A stretch of 64,000 bases of DNA from Gigaspora margarita (lineage: Eukaryota > Glomeromycota > Glomeromycetes > Diversisporales > Gigasporaceae), in the NCBI GenBank assembly GCA_009809945.1, contig WTPW01000412.1, positions 363,652 to 427,651 of the forward strand, written 5' to 3'. The notes below the pieces were generated by a model, which did not search any database, had not been told where the DNA came from, and saw only the letters and a program-made list of their open reading frames with translations. The position numbers were made by a program, and so were the translations under genes. This document shows, piece after piece, positions 10,358 through 22,700 of this stretch. The stretch's first letter is position 1. The number at the start of each line of letters is the position of its first letter.

Positions 10358-12268
10358 CATCAGCAAATTTATATACCAAAATCTTTCGAAAGATCTTGCG
10401 TTACTGCAAAATTTTTCGAAAGATTTTGCATATCGCAATATATTTCGAAATATTTTGAAGTATATTTCGAAAGATTTCAAGTTCGAAATATTTCGAAAAT
10501 AGTTTCGAAATATTTCGAAAGTAGATTCAAAATATTTTTTGAAATATTTTGTAATCGAAATAATTCGAAATATTTTAGAACTGGCTGGATAGGCTGGATC
10601 AGTAGATCTGTAATCTGGGTCATGCCCAGGACGCATTGGACTATTTTCGAAATACTTCAAAATGTTGTATGATGTATCAAAATTAATCTACAAATTCTGT
10701 ATTACAAGATCAGATCAGATCTTTGTTTATAAATTAGATCTTCTATACAGTTTTACATTGTTTTTTTTTCTTTCGCTTTGTTTTACATTGTTTTTAGTTT
10801 CGTTTTGTTTTTTTTGTTTTCGTTTTGTTTTTCTTTTTTTTTTTTATTTATTTATTTTTTAATTTTTTTCACANNNNNNNNNNNNNNNNNNNNNNNNNNN
10901 NNNNNNNNNNNNNNNNNNNNNNNNNNNNNNNNNNNNNNNNNNNNNNNNNNNNNNNNNNNNNNNNNNNNNNNNNNNNNNNNNNNNNNNNNNNNNNNNNNNN
11001 NNNNNNNNNNNNNNNNNNNNNNNNNNNNNNNNNNNNNNNNNNNNNNNNNNNNNNNNNNNNNNNNNNNNNNNNNNNNNNNNNNNNNNNNNNNNNNNNNNNN
11101 NNNNNNNNNNNNNNNNNNNNNNNNNNNNNNNNNNNNNNNNNNNNNNNNNNNNNNNNNNNNNNNNNNNNNNNNNNNNNNNNNNNNNNNNNNNNNNNNNNNN
11201 NNNNNNNNNNNNNNNNNNNNNNNNNNNNNNNNNNNNNNNNNNNNNNNNNNNNNNNNNNNNNNNNNNNNNNNNNNNNNNNNNNNNNNNNNNNNNNNNNNNN
11301 NNNNNNNNNNNNNNNNNNNNNNNNNNNNNNNNNNNNNNNNNNNNNNNNNNNNNNNNNNNNNNNNNNNNNNNNNNNNNNNNNNNNNNNNNNNNNNNNNNNN
11401 NNNNNNNNNNNNNNNNNNNNNNNNNNNNNNNNNNNNNNNNNNNNNNNNNNNNNNNNNNNNNNNNNNNNNNNNNNNNNNNNNNNNNNNNNNNNNNNNNNNN
11501 NNNNNNNNNNNNNNNNNNNNNNNNNNNNNNNNNNNNNNNNNNNNNNNNNNNNNNNNNNNNNNNNNNNNNNNNNNNNNNNNNNNNNNNNNNNNNNNNNNNN
11601 NNNNNNNNNNNNNNNNNNNNNNNNNNNNNNNNNNNNNNNNNNNNNNNNNNNNNNNNNNNNNNNNNNNNNNNNNNNNNNNNNNNNNNNNNNNNNNNNNNNN
11701 NNNNNNNNNNNNNNNNNNNNNNNNNNNNNNNNNNNNNNNNNNNNNNNNNNNNNNNNNNNNNNNNNNNNNNNNNNTAATATATGTATAATAAAATATGTAA
11801 TATTGAATAAAAATGTATATTTAATTTAAAATAACTTTAAAATATATAATGTATAATAATAAATAAAAAATATAAAATTTTATATTAAATTGCGAAACAA
11901 TGCGAAAACCTGTGAAAACGTTCAAAAATTTGCAAAAGCGTGATTATGTGAATATGTATATCGTTTATTTATTTTTTAAAAAAAATTTTGAAATTTTGCG
12001 AAATATTGCGAAATAATACGATAATATGCAAAATATTACCTCTTGCAACCCCAGAGGGGATAATTAGGTACGGGGTTGCATTGTTTTTATTTGCCCTATT
12101 TTGCAAATTTCTTTCAAAATTTTTCGAAATAATTTCGATTTCGAAATATTTCGAAATATTTCAAAATATTTTGAAATAATTGAAATATTTCGCATCGATC
12201 GCAATTCTTTCGAAAGATTTCGGCATGCAATTTCTTTTGAAAGATTTCGTATATTTATTTTGCTGATG
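10358..12268 (+). mobile_element. TTTCGAAATATTTCGAAA element, copy 1 (contains assembly gap)
   Basis: The ends are inverted: CATCAGCAAATTTATATAC at 10358 and its counterpart GTATATTTATTTTGCTGATG ending at 12268. Next to both ends are dense palindromic CTTTCGAAAG / AATATTTCGAAATATTT arrays. The interior includes TACCTCTTGCAACCCC and GGGATAATTAGGTAC (about 12035-12075), which match copy 2 (25512-28045) in reverse orientation. The middle is hidden by a 901-base N run. It is non-coding as far as visible. Confidence 0.7.
10874..11774. other. Assembly gap (901 Ns)
   Basis: This is undetermined sequence inside the repeat element. The reverse-oriented copy at 25512-28045 suggests the gap hides A-rich low-complexity DNA and a repeated module like those at 26.6-27.7 kb. 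Confidence 0.95.
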
Positions 12269-13867
12269 AAAGAAAAAATGTGCAAGATCTTAGACCAATT
12301 TAAGGCCTGGCTCCCAAATAAACAAACTGTTGTAAAATTATATAATACTAAGAAAAGTAATTTTACTTTAACTAAACTCAATATCGTATGTTAATAAAAA
12401 ACATAAAAATACCTAACCTATAAAAATGTAGAGATAAACAAAAAAAACAAAAAAGAAAGAAATAACAAAAACTATAGCAAAAAGAACATTCTAGAAAATA
12501 TTTTGATTTGAATTTTTCCTTCAAAATATACTATGTAATATTTATTGTTTATTTTACAGAACCCAAACTTTACTTATGACTTGATTCCAATATGGTAGCT
12601 GCATTCCCAATTTGAATAAAATAAATATTGCTAATTTTTTGAAGGATTAAACCAAAAAGCTCATTTGTCAAAATTTTGAAAGTACCAAAAGGATGAGACA
12701 AATTATTTATATTAAATTTAAAAGAATATATATTTTAAAAACTTATTTTTTGTTGTTTCCTATTGTTTTATTATAGGAACCTTCATTAATGAAAAAAATT
12801 CTTAATCTCTACCAAAATTTTTTATACTAAGGCACTACCTTCTGCTAGTTATCTTGTAAGACAATGCTTTTGGCTTGTATGCTAAATATAAAAAAGAAGT
12901 ATTTGATATAGTAGTTGATTTTTATAAAAACTATTTCCTGTTTTATCCTACTATACATTAAATATATAAATGCTTCAACAAAAAACTTTTTATTTTTTTT
13001 TAGTCAGAAAATTTGGACCAAGTGATTGTCAAAAAGAGTTCAGTTAGCTTTACAACTTTTAATTAATTAACTTGGTTGTTAACTTAATAAAAAAATTACT
13101 TTTTATTGGTCTTTGCTCAGATTCTAGCATATAATAAAAATTTATATTGTATTTATTCCAAAATTTACTATTTTTCAAATATAGTAATTCTACAGATCTA
13201 GAAATATATCTTGATGCTTTATTCATAGCACTATTTAAAATATAATTATTTTGATATAGAGATCAAGAATTCAAAATTTAAATATTGTAATAAAGAGTTT
13301 AGAATTAAAAAATAGCTAACTTTATTATGTTCTGAATTTAGACTTGAATTGTACTAGAATGGTTTGTTTTTAGTTTAAAGTTTGGGTGTAAGCAAAGTTA
13401 AAAAAAAATAACTTTATTAAATTCAATTATAGAAGTATTAAACTATAAATCAGATTATTATTAATACCAACTAAAGAAAATTTCAAATTTTTTTTAGATC
13501 TTATACTTGTACAATATAATGCAGTATAATATGCTTAAAAGTTAAAAAAATTATAAGTATGATATAAAATTAGTTAAAAACAAAGTATAGTATTAATATT
13601 TATAGATTTAATTAGCTTATTTATACTATCTAGTAAATGCTATATGCATTTAAAGTAAAATCATTTTAAAAAATTTTTTGTATAAAATAGTTTTAATACT
13701 AAACTTTATAGTATTGTTTTACTGTTTGTACTATTTTGTATAAAAAGGTTATATTAAATTTATTAATTTTGTATATAATACAAAAGTTTTTAATTTGATA
13801 TCATATTGTACTACTGTATATAATTTTTTTATATAACTAGTAAATTATCAATTAAAGTTAAAAATAA
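12269..13867. other. Gene-free AT-rich stretch with one inverted dispersed-repeat fragment
   Basis: No gene is recognised. Bases 12990-13135, read on the minus strand, match the dispersed repeat at 7621-7870 (CTAGAATCTGAGCAAAGACC, then AGTTGTAAAGCTAACTGAAC). The remainder is AT-rich without clear structure. Confidence 0.55.
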
Positions 13868-13880
13868 AAATTTACTTTGA

Positions 13881-15600
13881 ATAGTATTTTTTTATATTGA
13901 TTAACTCTTTCCAACAATCCTTTGTACCAAAAATTTCAAGAAGACCAAACTACAAAAACTTTATATTTAATACATAAAATAGTAAATTGGCTCTACCAAA
14001 TAAAGCCTACAGTGAGTGGCACTTGTCGTTTAGAGGTAAAGTTCATAGACTACCTGCTAACAAACTTAGAGTTTATCACTTACTATTAGTAGACCTCTTG
14101 CTTGGCACTATTGAGCAAAGAAGTAGTAAACACTGATCTAGAGTTTAGTTTTGAGATGTATTATTATGCTAAGTGTAACTCCTACCAACTCCTTTATATT
14201 TGGTACTTATCTCTGGTCATTTTCTCATTGCTTTTTGAAATTTTCAAAATTTTGCCAAAAAGTGGGAATCTGGTTTACTCCCTTCAAAAGATCAGCAGTA
14301 TTTACTTCTTCCAAATTGGAAAAGCATTTACCAAATTGGTTCAAGTTATGAGTGCATTCTGGATTCGTCTGGAACAACCAATGAATGGTACATGGACACA
14401 TAGAAATCAAACTGAAATGAAATTCTTATGACACATCCTGGTACTAGCGTAGTTTTAGTTTTAGTGTGTCACCTTTCTATCACTTCTTCTATATATGTAA
14501 ATATAGTACTTTGGTAAAGCTGTATGCTTTACACAGTCTATATAATTTTTAAATTAGTTTTTATGAACGATGTCAATTTTATTTTATTTTTCTTTTTCTT
14601 GTTTTGTCTATTCTTATTTTATATTTGTTTTTTGTTGAATTTCGTGTAGGTTTTGTAGTAGTACCCTTTTATATTTTCTTTTTTTCTAGAATAAAATTTA
14701 TTCGTATGGGCCTGGATTTAATATTTCTTGTTCTAGAGGCTAGGTAAGGAAGATTAAAGAAAGTTAGTAATGTTGACAAGCTATTTTTGAAACATTAAGG
14801 GAAGAAAGAAGATAGGAAGACATTTACAGCTTGTCACAAAAAAGAAAAGACCTTTTTGTTTTGGCTTTAAGGGTAGAGGATACATAGATCATTTTTCATA
14901 TAATCTTGATGGCAAAAATTTTTTCTTTTTAAAATTAAAGAAAATTTTATTAAGTAAGTTATTTTAAAATTTATTTTAGAAGTTGTATAATAGGTATTTG
15001 TGATTCTAGTGGTAGTAAAACCATTAATATTGGTTAGATATTTGCTAAGAAATATGTAGTTAGAGATTGGGTATTGATTTTTTGTTTACAAAAATCATAT
15101 GATGATCATATGATCTAGNCAATCAAAATTANCNATTTTGTNTAANCCCAGCAAATTTGAGGCTANCGCAGCAAANTTTATNATATATACAAGTATACTT
15201 TTTTAAAATAATTTGTTTATTAAAATTTATATCTTTAGAAAAAGCATATTTTAATCTATAAAAATATAAAATTTTGAAAAAAATTAATTGTGTTCTCGAA
15301 AATTTTTATCAGTGGCATATTTTTATTCTCTATATAAGGTCTTGATTTGCCATGCATATTATATGAACATTGATCTACGTATCCTCTACCCTTAAGTAGC
15401 TAGATAAAGCTTACTACTCCTATACCATTGGGTGTTTGAGTAGTGCCACAGGTCACACTTAGATATCCATGGTACTTAGGTACCATCAAGATGGCCAACT
15501 GATGCTAAACTTAAGTATTAATTAGGGCTATGTAGGTGCATTTGTAAATACAAGCAGATTAATAAAATATTAGAGTGGCTGCTTAAGTTGATAAAAAAAA
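13881..15600 (+). mobile_element. Poly(A) retroposon family A/B/C, copy B
   Basis: This copy is flanked by the 13-bp direct repeat AAATTTACTTTGA (13868-13880 and 15601-15613) and has an A-run at the 3' border. It starts near ACTCTTTCCAACAATCC, as in copy A, and shares the AAAAAGTGGGAATCTGGTTTAC / CCTTCAAAAGATCAGCA block and the 3' CACAGGTCACACTTAG block. It has been split by a TTAA-flanked element at 14871-15391. The short frames in it (14102-14431 and others) are not conserved in the other copies. Confidence 0.65.
14871..15391. mobile_element. TTAA-flanked (piggyBac-like) non-autonomous element
   Basis: The inverted ends GGGTAGAGGATACATAGATC (left) and GGGTAGAGGATACGTAGATC (right, read inward) are immediately bordered by TTAA on both sides (14867-14870, 15392-15395), the target duplication typical of piggyBac. 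The interior is AT-rich, contains several ambiguous bases (15119-15182) and no transposase. It is inserted in retroposon copy B and so is younger than it. Confidence 0.75.
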
Positions 15601-15613
15601 AAATTTACTTTGA

Positions 15614-16392
15614 TTTTTCAAACTCTTAAAAGTTTTTTTTAACCTAATTTAATATACTTTTTTATTGTAATTTGCAAAAGTAGTTATGAAATTTGATCAT
15701 GTATTTATTGAGAAATGTTTGCTAGAAGTTAATGAGTTTACAAATTATTTGTGTGTTATTCCATGAGTACTTTGGCTTTTTGATAAGGCAGTTAAAATTA
15801 ATATAGGTTAAACAAAAAAAACTTATAAATAAGTCTGTGAATTTTATTAAATATCTACAAATTTTAGGTATTTACTAATTCCCCTTCCAGGCTTTGATAT
15901 TGGCCAATCAGGATGCAATATCAGGTATAATTTGATAATCAAAACAACAATTGCTTTTTGTTAAAAAGTCACACTTATTGCAAAACTTCATGCACTAACA
16001 AAAAAAATTTCTTGTAAAATTTTAGTATAATATCGCCTACTAATCCTAACCCCGAAACCTAACTGAAATATCATATTTGATTTAGAAGGTGACATGTAAA
16101 TTGGCACGAATAATCCTAGCCAATCAAAACTTGGGGAAAATTAGTAACTGCCAAATTTTAGAATTTAAGTCTATATAAATGAATATCATTAGTTTCACAG
16201 CACGTAAAACAAATTGTTATTGAAAAGTATTTTTTGTATAGGATAATTAAATAGTCAAAATTACTTTGTTTATTTTCTTTTATTTGTTCCGATTGATTAT
16301 AGTTTTGCTCGATTAGTTAACAATTGGTTGTGATCAATCGGTTAATTAATTAATCAATTATGTTTTAATTAATTGATTAATCGGTTCAAAAA
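15614..16392. other. Gene-free stretch with a member of the TTAGGG-associated repeat family
   Basis: Bases about 15890-16150 contain ATTGGCCAATCAGGAT, a run of AATCAAAACAACAATTG, GCACTAACAAAAAAAATTTCTTG and CCTAATCCTAACC. These match, in the same order, the elements at 30400-30570 and 56450-56650. Bases 16300-16392 are ATCGATTAGTTAAC-type inverted repeats also seen at 16900-17010 and 35870-35960. There is no gene. Confidence 0.5.
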
Positions 16393-17614
16393 AATCGATG
16401 ATACAACTAATATTTATATAAAGACTTATGTATACACATATATATTTATATAGTATATATATATTTTTTTAAAAAAAAAACTTTTCTAATGATCAAAAAT
16501 TACATCTAAAACTTATTGAAATTTCATGATTCTTTCAGTAATAAAGAACTTAATTTGCCAGAATCATGTAATAATTCTTATAAGATTGAATTTGGTACAA
16601 CTCTTAAATTTCTTTTCACTCATGCAGTAGTAAATTTTATCGGCCTAAAAAAGCAACAATAACTCAAATTCTTTGTAAAACGATGAATACACAAATAATA
16701 TTCTTACAAAAAGTTAAGTTACAGAATAATGAATCTACAACTTCTACAGCATTTCTACCAAAGTGTTCAGTCAAATATATTACAAAATAATGAATATGCA
16801 ATTTAAAAGTCAAAAATGGTAAAGAAATCGGAAATCAGAATCAGAAATCATCGATTTTTTTGATCAGCAAATTTCACATTTTTTGCAAACCGCAATAATT
16901 GCAACTAATTCACTAATTAATTTATTAATGTTTCAATCGATTAGTAATTAATTCTTTAATCGATTAATTGATCGATTAGTTGTCAACTAATCAACTAATC
17001 GATTTTTTCAACTTTCGATTTGTAACACTAATATGTACTAAGCAAATTATTAAAAAAAAAAAAATCAGAAAAAGACCGACGAACAAAATTTTTAAAAAAT
17101 TGGGTTGTGTCACGTAGATGAGAAACTCACTCTTACAATTTTTCTTTGCAAAATACGGTCAAAAAAATATAATAAAAGTAAGTGAATTGGTATGTATTCT
17201 GTTCCAAATAATTTAATCTGGGCCAATGAACAATGAGTTATGCGAGATTTTGCTAACTTCGCCAAATCAACCCATTTACTAATATGAAGTTGCTATTCAA
17301 TAGATTTGCGCACAAAATCTCTGATATAATAGATAGTCGATTAAAAAATGAAAAAACATAAGCTTTTTTTTTTTTTTGACCAAGTTTTATAACCTTAATT
17401 TTTTTAAATTGTTATATATGTTTTATAATACATCTATTCACATGGGTATAAAAAAATACAGTATTGGCTAGTTTCGAATATAAAATGAATAAATTTTGAT
17501 ATTATAAATAATGAAACGTATAAATAAAATTCCGAATTACTTAGATTATAATATTAGATAAATGTAATTATCATATTAAAAAATAAACAAGCGTAATAAC
17601 AAACCAAAAAGTTT

Positions 17615-19690
17615 TTATTCATTCCTTCTATCGACATCAACAGCTACATCACGATTCACATTATTAATTTCTGTCGTTTCATTTATTTCGATAGGTTGGT
17701 TTATTTCCGCAGTACTCCCCCCCCCCCCACGGATCCTATATACAACAGGAACAAGCCAAATAGGTAATAATCCTTCGCCACCTGATCCAACTTTAAAATT
17801 ACCCAAAGGTTCTTTATCTGATTTATCATATGTTATACGTCCAAATGATACTGTTTCTATTAGCCACGCAGTAGTATTAATAATCATGTAAGAAACTATC
17901 CCAGCGATTAAACCATAAGCGACATTATATGTTAATGGCATAATTATAAGAGTTCTATAAATAAAAATGTATAATTAAACTTTGAATGTTGAATAAACAA
18001 ATATATATAGTAAAACGGATACTTACAAGAAACTAGGCACTGCATCGCCAATATATTTCCAATTAATATCTTTAATACTTTTTGCCATCATAGAACCAAT
18101 AACTATTAAGACAGGACCAGAAGCCCATGGAGGTATGCTAACAAAAATAGGAGCAAAAAATAACGAGAAAAAAAAGAAGAATGATACAGTAAGCGAAGTA
18201 ATTCCTGTTCGACCACCTTCAGTAATTCCAGAACCTGATTCGAAATATGTAGCGACAGAAGATGTGCCAAAAATAGCACTGATCGAAATTGAAGATGCAT
18301 TACATATAAATGCAGCATTAGACCCTTCAAAATCACCAGTTTCGTCTAAAAAATCGCCTAATCTTGCCATTGAGTAGAGAACGCCAGTTGTATCCAGCAT
18401 ATCAATATATAGGAATGTTATTATGGCTAGCCAAACATCTGAGCTTCCAAGGTTAAAATGCATCGCACCTAGAGTCCTGACATAATGAGATATGTTTATA
18501 AGTACGTATAAATAGGCAGAAATATCATATACTGTAAATTATCCTTACTTTTCCATGGTATGAAAACCAACGACACTTTTAAAGAAATTAAATCGAGCAT
18601 TACCCTCATCTCTGTGAAGAATATCCGATATTTACATCAGTATTTGTTAAGTATTGTAATTTTACAAAAGGAAACAATCAAATATCATTTTGAGATTTAC
18701 GTGTAAGGAAAATAGGTAACTTCACTGTTTCTAAACCAACTTATAATACTGATGAAAACAATTCCTATAAATATGCTTCCTTTTACTCTGAAAAGTAATA
18801 GGATCACAATGATCAAGAAACCTAAAATCCCCAACCAAGTAGTCGGACTTTCCATATGGTGACTAGTACAAATGCCAGTAGTTTTATTATAATATTGATC
18901 AGGACAACCACCAAGTGTCACTAATGTGGAAGGATCATGGCTTATTAAGGCAATACCAGTACTTCTCTGTAATCCAATAAAAGTGAGAAGAAAACCGACA
19001 CCAGCACCAGTTGCAATTTTTATAGACATGGGGATAAGCTTTGCAAACAATTGACAAATACCAAATGCTGAAAAAAAGGTAAAGAGAAGCCCTTCTATGA
19101 ATACTGCGGCAATAGCAGTTTCATATGCAATTTTACCTGAACCATGAAAGCCAACCACAGTATAAGCGAAGTATGCATTCATGCCCATTCTTGAAGAATT
19201 AAGTAGTTATAATTATTAAATAATGATTTAAAATTTGTATACAGTAAAACTTGAATTTACCCTGGAGCAAGAGCTAACGGTAGGTTTGTAAAGATCCCCA
19301 TAATAGCGGTCGCTATGCACGAAACAGCTGCCGTCGCAGTAACTAAATCTCTCTGTACTATTGTTTGACATGTTAAATAATCAGGATCATTGGCACATAA
19401 ATCTGTAGTACCGGTGTCGCAAACACAGGGACCACCTTACGGATGAAATTAATCGAGAATTATTAACAATATGTAAATATGTTATAACTTGGTAAAAATT
19501 TTGTACCTGAATCTGCAATTATCATTGCATTAACTGATATAACATAGGCCATAGTAATGAAGGTTGCAATTCCAGCACGAATTTCAGTGGTGAATCGAGT
19601 ATTGCGAGCATTAGGAACACCACTGTTCTCAAGTTTAAAGTATCTACCAATGAAACTATTGGCTATTGTGTTATTTAATTTCTCAAACAT
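17615..19690 (-). CDS. AzgA-type purine (hypoxanthine/adenine/guanine) permease, copy 1
   Basis: This is a multi-spanning plasma-membrane transporter of the AzgA branch of the NCS2/NAT purine permeases, expected to import adenine, guanine and hypoxanthine with protons. Six exons, read from the right: 19690-19507, 19435-19261, 19189-18701, 18611-18549, 18476-18027, 17954-17615. All introns are short (about 70-90 bases) with GT..AG ends, and the frame closes to 566 residues. Visible family signatures are [11 protein letters not shown] at the exon 2/3 join, [15 protein letters not shown], and [16 protein letters not shown] in exon 5. The acidic C-terminal tail (about residues 525-566) follows a GGGG stretch encoded by a run of 12 C on the plus strand. 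The start is the first ATG, just before MFEKLNNT, matching copy 2. Substrate choice is inferred from the family. Confidence 0.93.
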
Positions 19691-20116
19691 TATATTAAAT
19701 AGTTATTAAGATAAAAAAACGCACAAAGTTTAACGTAAATTGGATGTGTATCTGGATCGAATTATTTATATACCAGATACAGGACGTTCTCAAACACCTC
19801 ACTCAATAAACGCAACGAGAATCTGATTGGCCTATCTGATCAAACTGGTCAATAAGATTCTTCATCGAGTTCATTGAGAAAGAACGACCTCTCTGGCCCA
19901 AATATGTACTAAACTTTCATAAATGGAAGTTGGCTAAAGCGGGGTGTTAGACTAACTTTTTTGATGCAGATAGTTACTATATATATAGGCATCAAAATAA
20001 TATATACCTTATACAATATGTGGATCGTGATAATAAATTGATCGACATCCATTGTTCCATTAATTTTTACTAAAAAAGGCATATTAGAAAATTACCAAAT
20101 TACCAAATTACCAAAT

Positions 20117-20265
20117 TATACAGTCAGACCCCTAAATGCAACCTCCCTAATTGCAGCATCTCTCAATGGAAGGACCTTATTAGTATTCTCTAACTGCAAC
20201 CCTCTCTAAATGCATGCTCCAGCTTGATCCCGAAGACATGCATTTAGGGAGGTCTGACTATTTAT
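20117..20265. mobile_element. Short inverted-repeat element with CAGTCAGACC ends
   Basis: Left ACAGTCAGACCCCTAAATGC and right GCATTTAGGGAGGTCTGACT are inverted; the interior repeats CTAAATGCA / TAACTGCAACC. Ends of this type are typical of small Tc1/pogo-like elements. Just before it a TACCAAAT unit is repeated three to four times (20092-20117). It is absent from the other duplicate. Confidence 0.6.
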
Positions 20266-20779
20266 AATATTTATTATCAATCGAGACAAAAACCTGTATT
20301 AAAAATTACATTTTTGCTTTAACTGAAAACATAAACGAGTCTTTATTAGAACGTGGTTTTTAAATTTTGCTTGTATCCGAAAATTAAACTATTTTAATAA
20401 TATCAATTAAATCATTATGACGGAAGAGAAAACCTGTAATTCTAAAAATAAAATTATACGTAGACTTTCTATTTCCGTAACTCATAGGCACGGTCACGCT
20501 GCATGTGTAACATGAAATATGAGAGGGTAAAGCTATTACCCGGGTCAGAAAATAATGACCCGGGCGAATCAGGTATTGACGGGTGAAAATTAAAAATAAA
20601 GTTGATGGATGTAACGACCCTTATTTAGAGCTATTACCTGAGTAGTAGGGGTTGTTAACTTACATGTAAATTTACTATATATATATATATTTATTGTAAC
20701 TGACGTAATTACCTTGTAAGTTATGTAAGTTACGTATAAATCTCAATAAACATCTACGCAGTATGATTAGGGATGTGAA

Positions 20780-21540
20780 AAATTCGGTCGGGTCTGACTC
20801 GACTCCATGAAGTCGAGTTTTATTTTTATTTTTATTTTTTTTTGTTTTAATTTAAGCTTGGTCCCAAGTCAGATTTGGGGCTGAGTCCTAATAGTACATG
20901 CATATTCCAATTTTAATGTCAGAATCAATCAACTATGAATACAAGAAAAGTTAATTTGAATTCTACGAACTTGTAAATTCAATCGAATTTGGCTTGGTGG
21001 TTATCGAGATAAGTTTTTAAAATTCAAATAAAAATTGTCTCAAACTTTGAGCGATGATATCTCGACGACCACCAAGTCAATTCAATGAATTTTTTTTTTT
21101 TTTATTGAATCGAATTTGGCTTGGTATTTGTTCGTTCAAAGTTTAAAAAAAAACTCAACCCGTCTATCCAAGTAAAAGTTGCGCCAAATTTTTCCAAACT
21201 TTGCGTGAAGATATCTCATCAAAACCAAATTCAATAAAAATTTTTTTTTATTTGAGTTTTATGAATCTCTAAAATTCAAATAAAAAAATTTCATCAAATT
21301 TGGCCTAGTAGTTACAAAGTTAACTTCATTTTAAAACCCAGTTTATCAAATAGAAGTTATGCTAACATTTTTCTCATTCTTTGAGCGAATATATTTCAAT
21401 AACTATCAATCCAATCTTGATGAACTTTTTTTTTATTTGAATTCTATGAATCTATAGAATTCAAATTAAAAAAGCTCATTAAATTTGGCCTGGTGGTTGT
21501 CATGATACTTTCGCTCAAAGTTTAAAAAAAGGGTTAAAAT
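20780..21540. repeat. Degenerate tandem repeats with internal inverted arms, copy 1
   Basis: Four to five imperfect units of roughly 150-180 bases each contain GAATTTGGCTTGGTGGTT, AGTTTAAAAAAA and an inverted counterpart GACCACCAAGTCAAATTC. The tract is kept in the other duplicate (42790-43520), so it predates the duplication. It is non-coding. Confidence 0.6.
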
Positions 21541-21552
21541 TGCTGATTTCCA

Positions 21553-22143
21553 GATTTCCAGATTTGAAATTTGATGATTACAGTAAATTGAAAAGCATGA
21601 TAAAAATTAGGAAATTGATATTTTCACACACCCATGTATATCATTTTAGTTTTTTATAATTTTTTTGAACTTTGATTGAAGCTATTTTGATACTCATCTG
21701 ACCAAATTCAATTAACTTTTTTATTCAATTTTTATTGCTTTTTACAATCAAAACAAATAAGTTAAGGCTGTGCACATAAATAAAATTGGTTCTCGTAACC
21801 CAGCTAGGTGAATTTTTTTTTTTTTAAATATTAAAGGTGAGACCTTGCTTTCATCTTTGTTAAATTTAATAGAAACTTTTTACAATACAGAGCTAGATGA
21901 ATTTTTTTAAAAAAGTCAAATGTTATTTTATATGAATATATATAGTTTTTAATTTCAGATATTATAAAGTGCACCTATAGTGTTTAACACAGATTGACAA
22001 ATAATTTTTATAGAATAAATTTTAAAATAACCAGCAGTGATGATCACCAGTTATACAGTATAGATATAAAAAGATCAGTGATTCAGGGGGTTTGCTTTGT
22101 TTTTTTTATATATATAGTATTATATTAATGCTTATTTGTTCTT
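21553..22143. other. Gene-free AT-rich stretch
   Basis: No gene is visible. Bases 21660-21770 (ACTTTGATTGAAG, then TTTTTATTGCTTTTTACAATC) resemble a segment at 34110-34210, so part of this is an old dispersed repeat. Confidence 0.5.
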
Positions 22144-22700
22144 TTTTTTTTAGATAATAGATTTTTTCGTTAGTAGTTGATGCTTTTTCTTGTATTATTG
22201 GTGTTATGTTTCTTTCGCTAGTGGTTGGTGCCTTTTCTTATGCTATTGCTATTGTCTATTTTAGTATTTTTTTTGCTGGTAGTTGGTACCTTTTCTTATG
22301 TTGTTGGTGCTATTCATTTTAGTGCTTCTTTTGCTAGTATCTTTTTATGCATCATTGGTATTAGTGTTTCTTTCTTTGGTGGTTAGCATTTTTTTGTATC
22401 ATTTATATTAAAATTTCTTTTACTTATAGTTGGTATTTTTTTCACATCTTTGGAGTTGACAATTTTAGGTTTATTTCACTAGTGGTTGGAGTTTTTTCTT
22501 GCGTTGTTGGTATTGGTTTTCTTTTTCCAGTAGCTAGCATTTTTTCTTGTATTGTTGGTATCATCTATTTTAGTATTTTTTTTGCTAGTGGTTGATGTTC
22601 TTTTTCACATCATTGGTATCATTTGTTTCAGTGTTTTTTTGTTACATATTAGTGTTATTTTTGCATTATTGGTATTGTTTAACTCAATATTCTCTCTCAT
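22144..22700. repeat. T-rich minisatellite, unit about 58 bases
   Basis: About eight to nine imperfect units share GCTAGTGGTTGGTGCC, TTTTCTTATG and TTGGTGTTATCTATTTTAGT. Unit starts at 22217, 22275 and 22333 are exactly 58 bases apart; later units vary in length. Because 58 is not a multiple of three, the array does not encode a repeated peptide, and the open frame at 22552-22890 is incidental. Confidence 0.75.

Larger units (their letters stand above)
16393..21552. repeat. Segmental duplication, copy 1 (purine permease locus)
   Basis: From GATACAACTAATATTTATAT at the left to GTTTAAAAAAAGGGTTAAAA at the right, this block aligns in the same orientation with 37336-43529. Similarity covers the permease gene with all its introns, both flanks and the downstream tandem-repeat tract. 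The two differ by small indels and by whole-element insertions in copy 2 (38140-38298, material at 41063-42710). From about 19920 to 20698 the two are not alignable by eye. Confidence 0.85.

Noticed and set aside
10778-11829. Two long open frames of about 335 codons
   Set aside because: They consist almost wholly of assembly-gap Ns read as X; there is no evidence for coding.
18135-18377. Plus-strand frame inside the permease locus (also 39142-39531)
   Set aside because: It is antisense to a strongly supported permease exon and shows no protein family resemblance.
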